A stretch of 64,000 nt of DNA from DTU013 sp964490975 (lineage in GTDB: Bacteria; Bacillota; Clostridia; Acetivibrionales; DTU013). Positions 24,764 to 33,196 of this stretch are shown piece by piece. The DNA is taken from assembly GCA_964490975.1 (NCBI GenBank), contig CAZBEQ010000014.1, positions 1 through 64,000 on the forward strand, given 5' to 3'. A model generated the notes under the pieces. That model saw only the letters and a program-made list of their open reading frames with translations. It was not told the DNA's origin and searched no databases. The translations under genes were made by a program, and so were the position numbers. The first letter of the stretch is position 1. Every line of letters starts with the position of its first letter.

Positions 24764-25996
24764 GTGAGTAATTTGATTATAAGTATTGACATCGGAACAT
24801 CCAAGGTCAGTGCGCTTATAGGAAAAGTAAATAAGTTTTCAGAGATAGAGATAGCAGGCAGAGGCATGGCTCCATGCAGTGGTCTGAAAAAAGGCGTGAT
24901 CGTTGATATAGACAGTACCGCCGGAAGTATCAGAAAAGCTGTAGAGGATGCCGAATCGGATGCAAATATGAAGATTGCTTCGGCTTATGTCAACATCCAT
25001 GGCATGCATGTCAATGTTATCAACAACAAGAGCTATATGAACATAAATGGGAGAGAGATATCGAACAGTGATGTTGAGAGCCTCCTTAACGATGTAAGGG
25101 ATATAGATTATCCGGAGGACAGACAGCTGATAGATATTATTCCCAGACAGTACATAATCGACGGCTATGACGAGATAACCGATCCTGTCGGTATGGTAGG
25201 CGCGAAGCTTGAAGTTGATGCAGATATACTGGTGGGGAAGATCACTTCTGTCCAGAATATCATAAAAAGCATGGAAAGAGCCGGTGTCAGGATCGACGGA
25301 ATAGTTGCCGAGGCATTTGCTGCAGGCGAAATATGTCTTACTGTCGATGAGAAGGATATCGGTGTCCTCATGATTGATGTGGGAGGAAGTGTTACCGATG
25401 TTTCAGTGTTCCAGGGAAGACGGCTTGCTTTTTATGATACGATACCTGTTGGTGGGGATCATGTTACCAATGATATTGCTATCGGCCTTAGGATTTCCAA
25501 TGCGGAAGCTGAAAAAATCAAAAGGCAGTTTGAACTGGCATTAACGTCTCTAATAAAAAACGATCAGGAAATAACTGTTTTCGATATTAATGAAAATAGA
25601 AAGAAGAGCGTTAAAGTATCAGAAGTAGTTGAGATAATCGAAGCAAGAGTCTATGAAATATTTTCACTTTGCAGGAACCTGATGGCAAAAGCTGGTGTGG
25701 TTATTCCGGAAGAAGGCAATGTTGTAATGACAGGAGCCGGCATTTCGTATGTGGATGGCTGTAAGCAGCTGGCAAAGGAAGTATTCGGGATGCCGGTCAG
25801 GGTAGTGCAGGCAGGGAAAATACAGGGAGTATCGAAGCCTGAATATGTCGCCGCCGCAGGAATCATAAGGTATGTGGCAAATGTTAAGAAGGGCGGAAGT
25901 GCGGCAAGCGAGGTCAAACTCAAGAAGCCTGTGGCAGTTCAGCGAAAGGTCACGATAATTAATAAAATCATTGACTTTATTAAAGAGATTTTTTAG
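24764..25996 (+). CDS. ftsA: cell-division protein FtsA
   Basis: Actin-fold ATPase that tethers FtsZ filaments to the membrane. Phosphate-1 motif near the start (SIDIGTSKVSALIG), the 1C/SHS2 insertion around residues 80-165, phosphate-2 motif (VLMIDVGGSVTDVSVF), adenosine motif (VVMTGAGISYVDG), and a C-terminal amphipathic membrane-targeting helix (IINKIIDFIKEIF). Length of 410 aa is normal. Start is GTG with GGGGG a few bases upstream. It is followed by ftsZ after a 109-bp gap. Confidence 0.94.
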   Translation: MSNLIISIDIGTSKVSALIGKVNKFSEIEIAGRGMAPCSGLKKGVIVDIDSTAGSIRKAVEDAESDANMKIASAYVNIHGMHVNVINNKSYMNINGREISNSDVESLLNDVRDIDYPEDRQLIDIIPRQYIIDGYDEITDPVGMVGAKLEVDADILVGKITSVQNIIKSMERAGVRIDGIVAEAFAAGEICLTVDEKDIGVLMIDVGGSVTDVSVFQGRRLAFYDTIPVGGDHVTNDIAIGLRISNAEAEKIKRQFELALTSLIKNDQEITVFDINENRKKSVKVSEVVEIIEARVYEIFSLCRNLMAKAGVVIPEEGNVVMTGAGISYVDGCKQLAKEVFGMPVRVVQAGKIQGVSKPEYVAAAGIIRYVANVKKGGSAASEVKLKKPVAVQRKVTIINKIIDFIKEIF

Positions 25997-26105
25997 AAAA
26001 GATAGCTATTTATATCAAACTTTTTGTTAAATCTAATATTGCTTTAATTAGAGGAATAAGATATTATTTAAGTGATGCCAAACCAATGACAAAGGGGGAT
26101 TCAAT

Positions 26106-27206
26106 TTGCTGGAGTTTGATATTGATATGGAACAATTTGCCCAGATTAAGGTCATAGGTGTCGGTGGTGGAGGCAATAATGCCGTCAACAGAATGATATC
26201 CGCAGGACTTCGCGGTGTTGAGTTCATAGCAATAAATACAGATAAACAGGCTCTTTTTCTTTCTAAAGCCAACACAAAGATTCAGATAGGGGACAAGCTG
26301 ACCAAGGGTCTTGGCGCCGGAGCAAATCCTGAGATCGGTGAAAAAGCAGCCGATGAAAGCAAGGATGAAATTGCACAGGCAGTCAAGGGAGCTGACATGG
26401 TTTTTGTTACTGCGGGAATGGGAGGCGGTACCGGTACTGGAGCTGCGCCTATCGTTGCACAGATAGCAAAGGAAATGGGTATCCTTACAGTCGGTGTCGT
26501 CACAAAGCCGTTTATGTTCGAAGGCCGCAAGAGGATGCAGTATGCGGAGCAGGGTATTGAAAAGCTAAAAAGTGTTGTTGACACATTGGTGACCATACCA
26601 AACGACAGATTGCTACAGGTTGCAGAAAAGAAGACTTCCATAATAGACGCGTTCAGAATGGCGGATGATGTACTGCGCCAGGGCGTGCAGGGCATATCTG
26701 ACCTGATTGCCGTACCCGGTCTGATAAATCTTGACTTTGCTGATGTAAAGACTATTATGCTCAATACCGGACTTGCCCATATGGGTATAGGAAGGGCTTC
26801 CGGTGACGGAAGAGCGGAGGATGCAGCAAAGCAGGCAATTCAGAGCCCGTTGCTGGAAACCTCGATAGAAGGAGCAAGGGGTGTGCTTCTCAATATTACC
26901 GGTGGTGCAGATCTGGGACTTTTCGAAGTAAATATGGCAGCAGAGCTTGTGCAGAAGTCAGCTGATCCTGATGCCAATATTATTGTCGGAGCCGTAATAG
27001 ATGAAAATCTGAAGGACGAGATACTGATTACTGTTATAGCAACAGGCTTTGAAAAAGGCGCTGTAATGAGAAAAATAGAAAAAGTTGTGGAGAAGCCGAC
27101 TGTAAGGCCTGAACCAGTGGTTGCTGCCAAACGCCATACCAGTGGTGAGGTCTCTGATGACGAACTGGATATACCGACATTCCTTAGAAAAAATAGATTC
27201 AAATAA
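26106..27206 (+). CDS. ftsZ: cell-division GTPase FtsZ
   Basis: Tubulin homologue that forms the Z ring. The tubulin signature GGGTGTGAAP, the nucleotide-binding GVGGGGNNAVNRM loop, the T7 loop region NLDFADVKTIM and the C-terminal peptide DELDIPTFLRK, which binds FtsA and SepF, are all present. Length of 366 aa is typical. The family N-terminus (LEFD...FAQIKVIG) points to the TTG at 26106, with AAAGGGGGA six bases upstream, rather than the ATG at 26127. Confidence 0.96.
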   Translation: MLEFDIDMEQFAQIKVIGVGGGGNNAVNRMISAGLRGVEFIAINTDKQALFLSKANTKIQIGDKLTKGLGAGANPEIGEKAADESKDEIAQAVKGADMVFVTAGMGGGTGTGAAPIVAQIAKEMGILTVGVVTKPFMFEGRKRMQYAEQGIEKLKSVVDTLVTIPNDRLLQVAEKKTSIIDAFRMADDVLRQGVQGISDLIAVPGLINLDFADVKTIMLNTGLAHMGIGRASGDGRAEDAAKQAIQSPLLETSIEGARGVLLNITGGADLGLFEVNMAAELVQKSADPDANIIVGAVIDENLKDEILITVIATGFEKGAVMRKIEKVVEKPTVRPEPVVAAKRHTSGEVSDDELDIPTFLRKNRFK

Positions 27207-27237
27207 GTAATAGAAGTTTTTATTTCTTTGATCAATG

Positions 27238-27265
27238 ACCCTGAGTACACCACTCAGGGTTTTTT
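27238..27265 (+). terminator. terminator after ftsZ
   Basis: Nine-base perfect arms ACCCTGAGT/ACTCAGGGT with a 5-nt loop and a T6 run, 31 bp past the ftsZ stop. Confidence 0.9.
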
Positions 27266-27339
27266 GTGTTTAGAAAACCCCGCATTAATAGAAGCGGGAT
27301 TCCATAGAGCTAATATAATCCTAGCATATCTGATATCTC

Positions 27340-27375
27340 ATTAACCTGAATTTCTTCATTAGCCTGAATTTTTTG
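27340..27375. repeat. two-copy 18-bp tandem repeat
   Basis: Adjacent 18-bp units sharing ATTA, one variable base, then CCTGAATTT, with 15 of 18 identities. Confidence 0.55.
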
Positions 27376-27376
27376 A

Positions 27377-27512
27377 TACCGCACTACTCGTTATTTCAGG
27401 TTTAGGACAAAAATTTGCTAAGAATGGCTCATTTTACAGCCGTACTAAGGACTTTTCTTCGCAATACCCATAAAACTATGTACTTTAATTGCAAAAACGA
27501 GTAGTGACCTCT
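27377..27512. repeat. inverted pair of AACGAGTAG elements
   Basis: CACTACTCGTT at 27382-27392 and AACGAGTAGTG at 27497-27507 form an 11-bp perfect inverted repeat about 105 bp apart. The extended motif AATAACGAGTAGTGCGGT (minus strand, left copy) closely matches the element at 17865. The interior has no open frame. Confidence 0.5.
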
Positions 27513-27612
27513 GGTTTAGCTACTATATTTCCTCTGAAAATAATAACAGAATACCATCTGTAGATCATGACCGGATATCCTCTGCAAATCTCAACCAGCC
27601 ATTGTTTTATTT

Positions 27613-27647
27613 CCAGATCATCTAATCCAGATCATCTAATCCAGATC
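27613..27647. repeat. 14-bp direct tandem repeat, 2.5 copies
   Basis: CCAGATCATCTAAT occurs twice in perfect tandem, followed by a partial third copy CCAGATC. Confidence 0.8.
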
Positions 27648-27781
27648 CTCCAAGCGATTAGCTAATATAACGTTAAGCAGGTGTATCGTATTGCATTTTT
27701 TACTGTTGTAAAGCTATAAGCATGGCGTAAAAACCCTTAATTCTACAGTGCCAAATGACACAAAAATCAAGGCTGTTAAAA

Positions 27782-27787
27782 TATAAT
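27782..27787 (+). promoter_or_regulatory. candidate -10 of the spoIIG promoter
   Basis: TATAAT 89 bp upstream of spoIIGA. In Bacillus this promoter is activated by Spo0A with a wide -35 spacing. I do not see a clear 0A box here, so only the -10 is offered. Confidence 0.35.
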
Positions 27788-27875
27788 AAAGGTGGACTGT
27801 GAAACATAAAATAACAGGCATATGAATATATGTAAAATAGGGGATGTCTGACAATACGGCCATGTGAGGTAAACA

Positions 27876-28781
27876 GTGGAAATATATCTGGATATCGTTA
27901 TCCTTGAGAATATAGTCATCAATTTCCTTATATTATTGGTCACAGCCAGGTTCTCTAAGAATAAAGCGAGCAGTCTGCGGCTTTTGCTGGGTTCCCTGCT
28001 GGGTACTGCATATCTTGTGATGATGATCCTGTTGCCTGATATGAAGGTTTATACTACTGTGATATCCAAAGTGCTTCTCTCTGTAGTGATGGTGGCAGTC
28101 ACTTTCAATTTCGGAAGGATAACAGTTTTCCTAAAAACACTGGCATTGTTCTATGCATCTACATTTCTATTTGCAGGTGCCGGATTTGCACTGATGTTTT
28201 TAAAAAATGACTGGGGCATAATGCGAAATGGTGTTGTAATGACACCTATGTCACTGTTGGATACCACATGGACAGAGCTGGTGCTTGCTGTTGCTGTGAC
28301 TTTGATTATTCTTCGTATAGTCTGGGATGCTATCCAACACAGATTCATCAGGGAGAAACTGCTTGTACGGATCATTATTGTCTTTGATCAAAAGGCTATA
28401 GAGGTTTCAGCACTTGTCGATACAGGTAATTCACTGCATGATCCTCTATCAAATATGCCTGTTGTGGTGGTCGAATTCACAGCAATAAAAGAGTTGCTGC
28501 CGGAAGAGATCCGAAGCATATTTGAACAGAATAATGAAAATGACCTTAATTCTGTTACGGCAAAGATATCCTGCTCTGACTGGTTTTCCAGGTTCCGCCT
28601 GATCCCGTTTACCTCGTTGGGAAAGGAAAATGGGATACTTATAGGCTTCAGGCCAGACTATATTGCAATAGGTGAAGAGGATGATAAAAAAGGTGTGCGT
28701 GATGTTATAGTAGGTATTTATAACAAGACCTTGTCGAGAAATGAAAAGTACAAGGCTTTGCTCAATCCCGAACTTATGTAG
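27876..28781 (+). CDS. spoIIGA: SpoIIGA, pro-sigma-E processing peptidase
   Basis: Mother-cell membrane aspartic protease that activates pro-sigma-E after engulfment signalling from the forespore. Five hydrophobic segments occupy about residues 5-150, then a soluble retroviral-type aspartic protease domain with the active motif ALVDTGNSLHDPLS and a following PVVVVE strand. Length of 301 aa is normal. Start is GTG with GAGGTAA just upstream. The substrate gene sigE follows 25 bp later. Confidence 0.94.
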   Translation: MEIYLDIVILENIVINFLILLVTARFSKNKASSLRLLLGSLLGTAYLVMMILLPDMKVYTTVISKVLLSVVMVAVTFNFGRITVFLKTLALFYASTFLFAGAGFALMFLKNDWGIMRNGVVMTPMSLLDTTWTELVLAVAVTLIILRIVWDAIQHRFIREKLLVRIIIVFDQKAIEVSALVDTGNSLHDPLSNMPVVVVEFTAIKELLPEEIRSIFEQNNENDLNSVTAKISCSDWFSRFRLIPFTSLGKENGILIGFRPDYIAIGEEDDKKGVRDVIVGIYNKTLSRNEKYKALLNPELM

Positions 28782-28806
28782 ATATCACAACGAAAGGAGA
28801 TCGCAT

Positions 28807-29538
28807 ATGGGTATACTTGGCAGGATCATACTTATAATAAGGATCAGATATCTGGGGTTACTCAACAGGATCAGCAGAAGAAGGGAACTGCCGATACATT
28901 ATATAGGAGGGAGCGAAGCGTTACCGCCGCCTCTTTCATTGGACGAGGAAACATATCTCCTTGCAAGGCTGGAAGAACAGGACTATGGCGTCAAAAGCGT
29001 ACTTATAGAACGCAATCTCAGATTGGTAGTTTATATAGCCAGAAAGTTTGAAAATACAGGGGTTGGTGTTGAGGATCTGGTTTCCATAGGAACAATTGGC
29101 TTGATAAAAGCAATAAATACTTTCAACCCGACAAAGAATATCAAGCTTGCAACATATGCCTCAAGGTGTATAGAAAATGAGATACTGATGTATCTGCGGA
29201 GAAATAATAAGATAAAGACGGAAATCTCGATAGATGAGCCGCTCAATGTTGACTGGGATGGAAATGAACTACTGCTGTCAGATATTTTGGGTACTGAAAA
29301 TGACATTATATACAGGAGCCTTGAGGATGAAATCGACAGGGAGCTATTAAATACCGCAATGAAAAAACTATCTACCCGTGAGAAAAAAATAATGGAATTG
29401 AGATTCGGACTTTCCAATGGAGTGGAGAAAACACAGAAGGAAGTAGCGGATATGCTTGGAATTTCGCAATCATACATTTCCAGGCTTGAGAAGAGGATCA
29501 TCAGCCGGCTGAAAAAAGAGATCAACAGGATGGTGTAA
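28807..29538 (+). CDS. sigE: mother-cell sporulation sigma factor sigma-E precursor
   Basis: Sigma-70-family factor synthesised as an inactive precursor. The first roughly 30 residues are a hydrophobic and basic pro-sequence (GILGRIILIIRIRYLG), cut by SpoIIGA near the conserved YIGGSEALPPPL. Region 2 (NLRLVVYIARKFENTGVGVEDL ... NIKLATYASRCIENEI) and region 4 with an HTH (TQKEVADMLGISQSYISRLEK) follow. Length of 243 aa matches the family. The ATG at 28807 follows AAAGGAGATCGCAT; an upstream in-frame start would overlap spoIIGA. Confidence 0.95.
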   Translation: MGILGRIILIIRIRYLGLLNRISRRRELPIHYIGGSEALPPPLSLDEETYLLARLEEQDYGVKSVLIERNLRLVVYIARKFENTGVGVEDLVSIGTIGLIKAINTFNPTKNIKLATYASRCIENEILMYLRRNNKIKTEISIDEPLNVDWDGNELLLSDILGTENDIIYRSLEDEIDRELLNTAMKKLSTREKKIMELRFGLSNGVEKTQKEVADMLGISQSYISRLEKRIISRLKKEINRMV

Positions 29539-29596
29539 TGCCATCAAAGCCGCTAATGTCAAGGCCTTTGACAAATATTTTTATGATTTCGGCACA

Positions 29597-29624
29597 GTAT
29601 AAAAATGACCTCCAAGGCAATAAT
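29597..29624 (+). promoter_or_regulatory. sigma-F/sigma-G-type promoter of sigG
   Basis: GTATA, 14 bp, then GGCAATAAT, which fits the forespore -10 consensus GGnnAnAnT at every fixed position. It lies about 30 bp upstream of the sigG start, in agreement with known sigma-F initiation and sigma-G autoactivation. Confidence 0.75.
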
Positions 29625-29656
29625 GTAACTATACGATGCACCTGGAGGTCATAAAT

Positions 29657-30430
29657 ATGCTGATCAACAAAGTGGAAATATGCGGAGTCAATACTTCAAA
29701 ACTGCCTGTTTTATCAAACGAGCAAAAGAAGGTTCTGTTTGAGAGGATGCATAAAGGAGATACCTCTGCTAGGGAAGAGTTCATAAACGGGAATCTCAGG
29801 CTTGTCCTCAGTGTTATTCAACGATTCAACAATAGGGGCGAGTACGTGGATGATCTTTTTCAAGTCGGTTGTATTGGACTTATAAAAGCGATAGACAATT
29901 TTGATGTTTCCCAAAATGTCAAATTTTCAACATACGCAGTTCCTATGATAATAGGTGAGATCAGGAGATATCTGCGGGACAACAATTCTATAAGGGTGAG
30001 CAGGTCTTTAAGAGACATAGCATACAAGGCTCTGCAGGCTAAGGAAAGGCTGACCAGCAAAAATTCCAAGGAACCCACCATATCTGAAATTGCCGAAGAG
30101 CTGAAACTGCAAAAAGAGGAAGTGGTATTTGCACTTGATGCAATACAGGATCCTATTTCACTATTTGAATCTGTATATCATGATGGCGGGGATGCAATTT
30201 ATGTGATGGATCAGGTAAAGGATGAGAAAAATATTGATGAGAACTGGCTGGAGGGGATTTCGCTAAAAGAGGCAATGCGAAAGCTGAATGACAGGGAAAA
30301 GCTGATACTTAACCTTCGGTTCTTCGAAGGAAGGACTCAGATGGAGGTCGCAGATGAGATAGGGATATCGCAGGCGCAGGTCTCACGGCTTGAAAAAACG
30401 GCATTGATGCATATGAAAAAACATATATAA
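29657..30430 (+). CDS. sigG: late forespore sporulation sigma factor sigma-G
   Basis: Sigma-70-family factor active in the engulfed forespore. The characteristic N-terminus NKVEICGVNTSKLPVL, which binds anti-sigma factors, is followed by region 2 (EEFINGNLRLVLSVIQRFNNRGEYVDDLFQVGCIGL, KFSTYAVPMIIGEIRRYLRD), region 3 and region 4 HTH (TQMEVADEIGISQAQVSRLEK). Length of 257 aa is typical. TGGAGG precedes the ATG at 29657. A separate forespore promoter lies between sigE and sigG, so the two adjoining sigma factors are expressed in different cells. Confidence 0.95.
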   Translation: MLINKVEICGVNTSKLPVLSNEQKKVLFERMHKGDTSAREEFINGNLRLVLSVIQRFNNRGEYVDDLFQVGCIGLIKAIDNFDVSQNVKFSTYAVPMIIGEIRRYLRDNNSIRVSRSLRDIAYKALQAKERLTSKNSKEPTISEIAEELKLQKEEVVFALDAIQDPISLFESVYHDGGDAIYVMDQVKDEKNIDENWLEGISLKEAMRKLNDREKLILNLRFFEGRTQMEVADEIGISQAQVSRLEKTALMHMKKHI

Positions 30431-30517
30431 ACACCACGAGTTATCTGAACTAATAAAGAACCAATCTTCATAATCTCAAGATTGGTTCTTTATTAGTTTA
30501 GATAACTATAGGTGTTT
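30429..30517. terminator. exceptionally long hairpin after sigG
   Basis: Two 40-nt arms (30429-30468 and 30478-30517) pair at 36 positions (plus one G-T) around a 9-nt loop and end in a T-rich tract. It begins at the sigG stop codon. It should act as a bidirectional terminator, but the stem is about twice the usual length and may be a palindromic repeat element reused as a terminator. Confidence 0.8.
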
Positions 30518-30590
30518 TTATTTTATATTGCGCAGACATCCGTCATATATTTAAGTAGGTAAATATGTTAAGGATGAAAGGTGGGATAAA

Positions 30591-30851
30591 ATGAACCGTT
30601 CATCTGACTTTAAACAAAAAGAGGTCATTAATGTATCTGACGGCAGACGCCTCGGCTTTGTATCAGATGTAGAAATAGACCTGGAGCAAGGAAAGGTCGA
30701 AGCTATTGTGCTGCCTGGTGTAGCTAGGCTTTTTGGCTTTTTGGGAAAGGACAATGAATTTGTCATACCATGGGACAAAATTGTTAAGATTGGTGAGGAT
30801 ATCATCCTTGTGGATCTTGATGAACGCTTTATCAGAAGGTATTTTGATTGA
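30591..30851 (+). CDS. YlmC/YmxH-family PRC-barrel sporulation-associated protein
   Basis: An 86-residue PRC-barrel protein with the family's segments KEVINVSDGRRLGFVSDVEID and GKVEAIVLPG, ending in ERFIRRYFD. Family members occur beside spoIIG/sigG in spore formers and are annotated as sporulation proteins, but the function is unknown. AAAGGTGG precedes the ATG. Confidence 0.82.
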   Translation: MNRSSDFKQKEVINVSDGRRLGFVSDVEIDLEQGKVEAIVLPGVARLFGFLGKDNEFVIPWDKIVKIGEDIILVDLDERFIRRYFD

Positions 30852-30987
30852 TAATTTTCCTCGCGTATTATCTTTTCTAACGATTCATACGATGTAACAT
30901 TATTGAGATTTTTCTAAAGGATTTTAGAGAATTGCCCGATACAATAGTGGAACGGAGTAGAATGGAAGCAGAGCAAAAGATAAACAA

Positions 30988-31005
30988 TACGGCAGTGATG
31001 CCGTA
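30988..31005 (+). promoter_or_regulatory. hairpin abutting the nrdR ribosome binding site
   Basis: Seven-base perfect arms TACGGCA/TGCCGTA with a GTGA loop end one base before the GGGGAGG of nrdR. It may modulate translation or mRNA stability. No NrdR box was seen in this leader. Confidence 0.4.
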
Positions 31006-31019
31006 GGGGAGGTTAAACT

Positions 31020-31475
31020 ATGAAATGTCCATATTGTGGTTTCGTAGAGGATAAGGTTATAGATTCCAGGCCCACCGAGGAAAATACAGCGATCAGAAGG
31101 CGCAGGGAATGTTCGAAATGCCTTAAGAGATTCACTACATATGAAAAAGTCGAAAGCGTTCCTCTTATGGTGGTAAAAAAAGATAAGACACGTCAAATAT
31201 TTGACAGGCAGAAGCTTCTTAACGGCCTCCTTAGAGCCTGTGAAAAACGGCCGGTCTCCATTGACGAGCTTGAAAGGCTTGTAGATGGTATCGAAACTCA
31301 GATACTTAACTCGTTGAAACGCGAGATAACCACTCAGGAAATAGGTGAAATGGTCATGAACAGACTAAAGGACCTTGATGAGGTGGCCTATGTCAGATTT
31401 GCATCTGTTTACAGGCAGTTCAAAGACATCAATACCTTCATGGAGGAGCTTCGGAAACTACTGAGAGATAAATAG
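31020..31475 (+). CDS. nrdR: transcriptional repressor NrdR
   Basis: Zinc-ribbon plus ATP-cone repressor of ribonucleotide reductase genes that senses ATP/dATP. The N-terminal ribbon has Cys3, Cys6, Cys31 and Cys34, with the family motif DSRPTEENTAIRRRRECSKC, followed by the ATP-cone from about residue 48 (PLMVVKKDKTRQIFDRQKL). Length of 151 aa is standard. No nrd gene is nearby, as is usual. Confidence 0.95.
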   Translation: MKCPYCGFVEDKVIDSRPTEENTAIRRRRECSKCLKRFTTYEKVESVPLMVVKKDKTRQIFDRQKLLNGLLRACEKRPVSIDELERLVDGIETQILNSLKREITTQEIGEMVMNRLKDLDEVAYVRFASVYRQFKDINTFMEELRKLLRDK

Positions 31476-31497
31476 ATATTGAATGATTGATAAGTGC

Positions 31498-31527
31498 AGC
31501 GCCTTTGAAAATATTCAAGGCGCTTTT
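31498..31527 (+). terminator. terminator after nrdR
   Basis: Arms AGCGCCTTTGAA and TTCAAGGCGCT (one bulged T) with a 4-nt loop and a T4 run. Its position 23 bp after nrdR and before 31636 supports starting the next gene at 31636. Confidence 0.75.
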
Positions 31528-31635
31528 GCATATTTTGGCAAATTTGGGTATGTACAAACGAAGGCATTTATAGTAGTATTGTGTAGGAAATATATGTATA
31601 ACATAGAAACATATACAAAAATGAGGGTAAATTGT

Positions 31636-33171
31636 ATGTACTCAAAAATCATCAGCTGTGGTCTTTTGGGTATCGATGGTTATATAGTCGAGGTTGAGAC
31701 GGATATAAGCAGCGGGATACCTGCATTCGATATCGTTGGGCTGGGAGATACAGCCATCCGCGAGGCGCGTGAGCGTGTACGCTCAGCTGTAAAAAATACA
31801 GGGTTTGAATTTCCTATACGCAGGATCACCTTGAATATGGCTCCCGCCAATATAAGAAAAGAAGGATCTTCCTTTGATCTTGCGATTGCGCTTGGTGTAC
31901 TTGCGTCAACCGGTATAATTGATTACAATTCAGTACAAAACTCAATGTTCATAGGCGAGCTTGCTCTTGACGGAGGTATAAAGCCTGTTAAGGGAGTATT
32001 ATCCATGGCGGTTTGCGCAATGCAAAACGGCATCAGATATTTGTTCCTGCCCGAGGTAAATGCGAGGGAAGCTTCAGTAGTCAAGGATCTTTGCATTATA
32101 CCGGTCAGAGACCTCAAAGGGGCTGTAAGTATTATTAAGGGTGAATCCGAAATAGCCTCCTTCATTGATGCCTGCCTTGATACCGCGAATACGGACAAGG
32201 GCTATGACGAAGACTTTGCTGATGTAAAGGGGCAGGAAAATGTTAAAAGAGCGCTGGAAGTGGCTGCATCCGGCGGACACAACTGCATTATGCTGGGGTC
32301 GCCCGGCAGTGGAAAGACCATGCTGGCAAGAAGGCTTCCGACAATACTTCCCTCCATGACCTTTGAGGAGGCCCTGGAGGTGACCAAGATACACAGTATT
32401 GCCGGCATTCTGCCGCAAGGCTTGCCTTTGGTAAATACAAGGCCGTTCAGGAGCCCTCATCATACTATCTCAGATACAGGCCTGGTCGGAGGCGGATCGA
32501 TTCCGAAACCCGGTGAGATCAGCCTTGCACATTATGGAGTTCTATTTTTGGACGAGCTGCCCGAATTCAGCAAAAAATCTCTCGAGTCACTGAGGCAGCC
32601 TCTGGAGGATGGTATAATAACAATTTCAAGAGTTAATGCCAGTCTCACTTATCCCGCCAGGACTACACTCATATGCGCTGCAAATCCATGCAGATGCGGG
32701 AAATTCCTTGATCCCTCCGGCCAATGTACCTGCACGCCAAGTCAAATCCATCAGTACCTTGGCAAAATGTCAGGACCACTTCTTGACAGGATGGATATAC
32801 ACATTGAGGTGATGCCGGTCAAATATAGTGATCTGGACAGCAACAGCTGTGTCGAAGCGTCTGCAGCTATAAGAGAGAGAGTGGAGGCTACCAGACGTGT
32901 ACAGCTCGAGCGGTACAGGGGGATGAGGATCTATTCCAATTCCCAGCTGCAGCCGGCTATGTTCGGCAAGTTCTGCAAATTGGACAGTAAATGCAGGGAT
33001 ATTCTGAGAAATGTGTTCGACAGGCTTGGAATGAGTGCCAGAGCACACGGCAGGATATTGAAGGTGGCAAGGACCATAGCAGATATGGACAGAAGCGAAA
33101 ATATAAAACCGGTACATCTGACTGAAGCAATTCAGTACAGGAGCCTTGACAGAAAGATATGGAATATATAG
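31636..33171 (+). CDS. YifB/ComM-family magnesium-chelatase-like AAA ATPase
   Basis: A 511-residue AAA+ protein. N-terminal ChlI-like domain (IISCGLLGIDGYIVEVETDIS, then NMAPANIRKEGSSFDLAIALG), ATPase core with Walker A MLGSPGSGKTMLARRLP, Walker B LFLDELPEF, and a cysteine-rich ANPCRCGKFLDPSGQCTC loop. The Gram-negative homologue ComM is a branch-migration helicase in natural transformation; here dprA follows immediately, which supports a role in DNA uptake or recombination. Start chosen at 31636 after GAGGGT; the upstream in-frame extension contains the nrdR terminator. Confidence 0.88.
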   Translation: MYSKIISCGLLGIDGYIVEVETDISSGIPAFDIVGLGDTAIREARERVRSAVKNTGFEFPIRRITLNMAPANIRKEGSSFDLAIALGVLASTGIIDYNSVQNSMFIGELALDGGIKPVKGVLSMAVCAMQNGIRYLFLPEVNAREASVVKDLCIIPVRDLKGAVSIIKGESEIASFIDACLDTANTDKGYDEDFADVKGQENVKRALEVAASGGHNCIMLGSPGSGKTMLARRLPTILPSMTFEEALEVTKIHSIAGILPQGLPLVNTRPFRSPHHTISDTGLVGGGSIPKPGEISLAHYGVLFLDELPEFSKKSLESLRQPLEDGIITISRVNASLTYPARTTLICAANPCRCGKFLDPSGQCTCTPSQIHQYLGKMSGPLLDRMDIHIEVMPVKYSDLDSNSCVEASAAIRERVEATRRVQLERYRGMRIYSNSQLQPAMFGKFCKLDSKCRDILRNVFDRLGMSARAHGRILKVARTIADMDRSENIKPVHLTEAIQYRSLDRKIWNI

Positions 33172-33196
33172 CAAATTGGAAGTACGTGAGGAAGAT

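Larger units (their letters stand above)
27266..27875. other. repeat-rich gap between ftsZ and spoIIGA
   Basis: About 610 bp without a gene. Contents: a second small hairpin (CCCGC/GCGGG, about 27281-27300), an 18-bp tandem duplication (27340-27375), two oppositely oriented AACGAGTAG elements (27377-27395 and 27494-27512), a 14-bp tandem repeat (27613-27647) and the likely spoIIG promoter. It looks like accumulated debris rather than decayed coding sequence. Confidence 0.6.

Noticed and set aside
26106..26126. ftsZ starting at the ATG at 26127
   Set aside because: Family proteins include the preceding LEFD... residues, and the TTG at 26106 has a well-spaced AAAGGGGGA.
27207..27875. CRISPR array suggested by repeats
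   Set aside because: The repeats are 14-18 bp, tandem with no spacers, and no cas gene is nearby.
31483..31635. N-terminal extension of the yifB-type gene
   Set aside because: The extension contains the nrdR terminator, has no family similarity, and a good start with GAGGGT exists at 31636.
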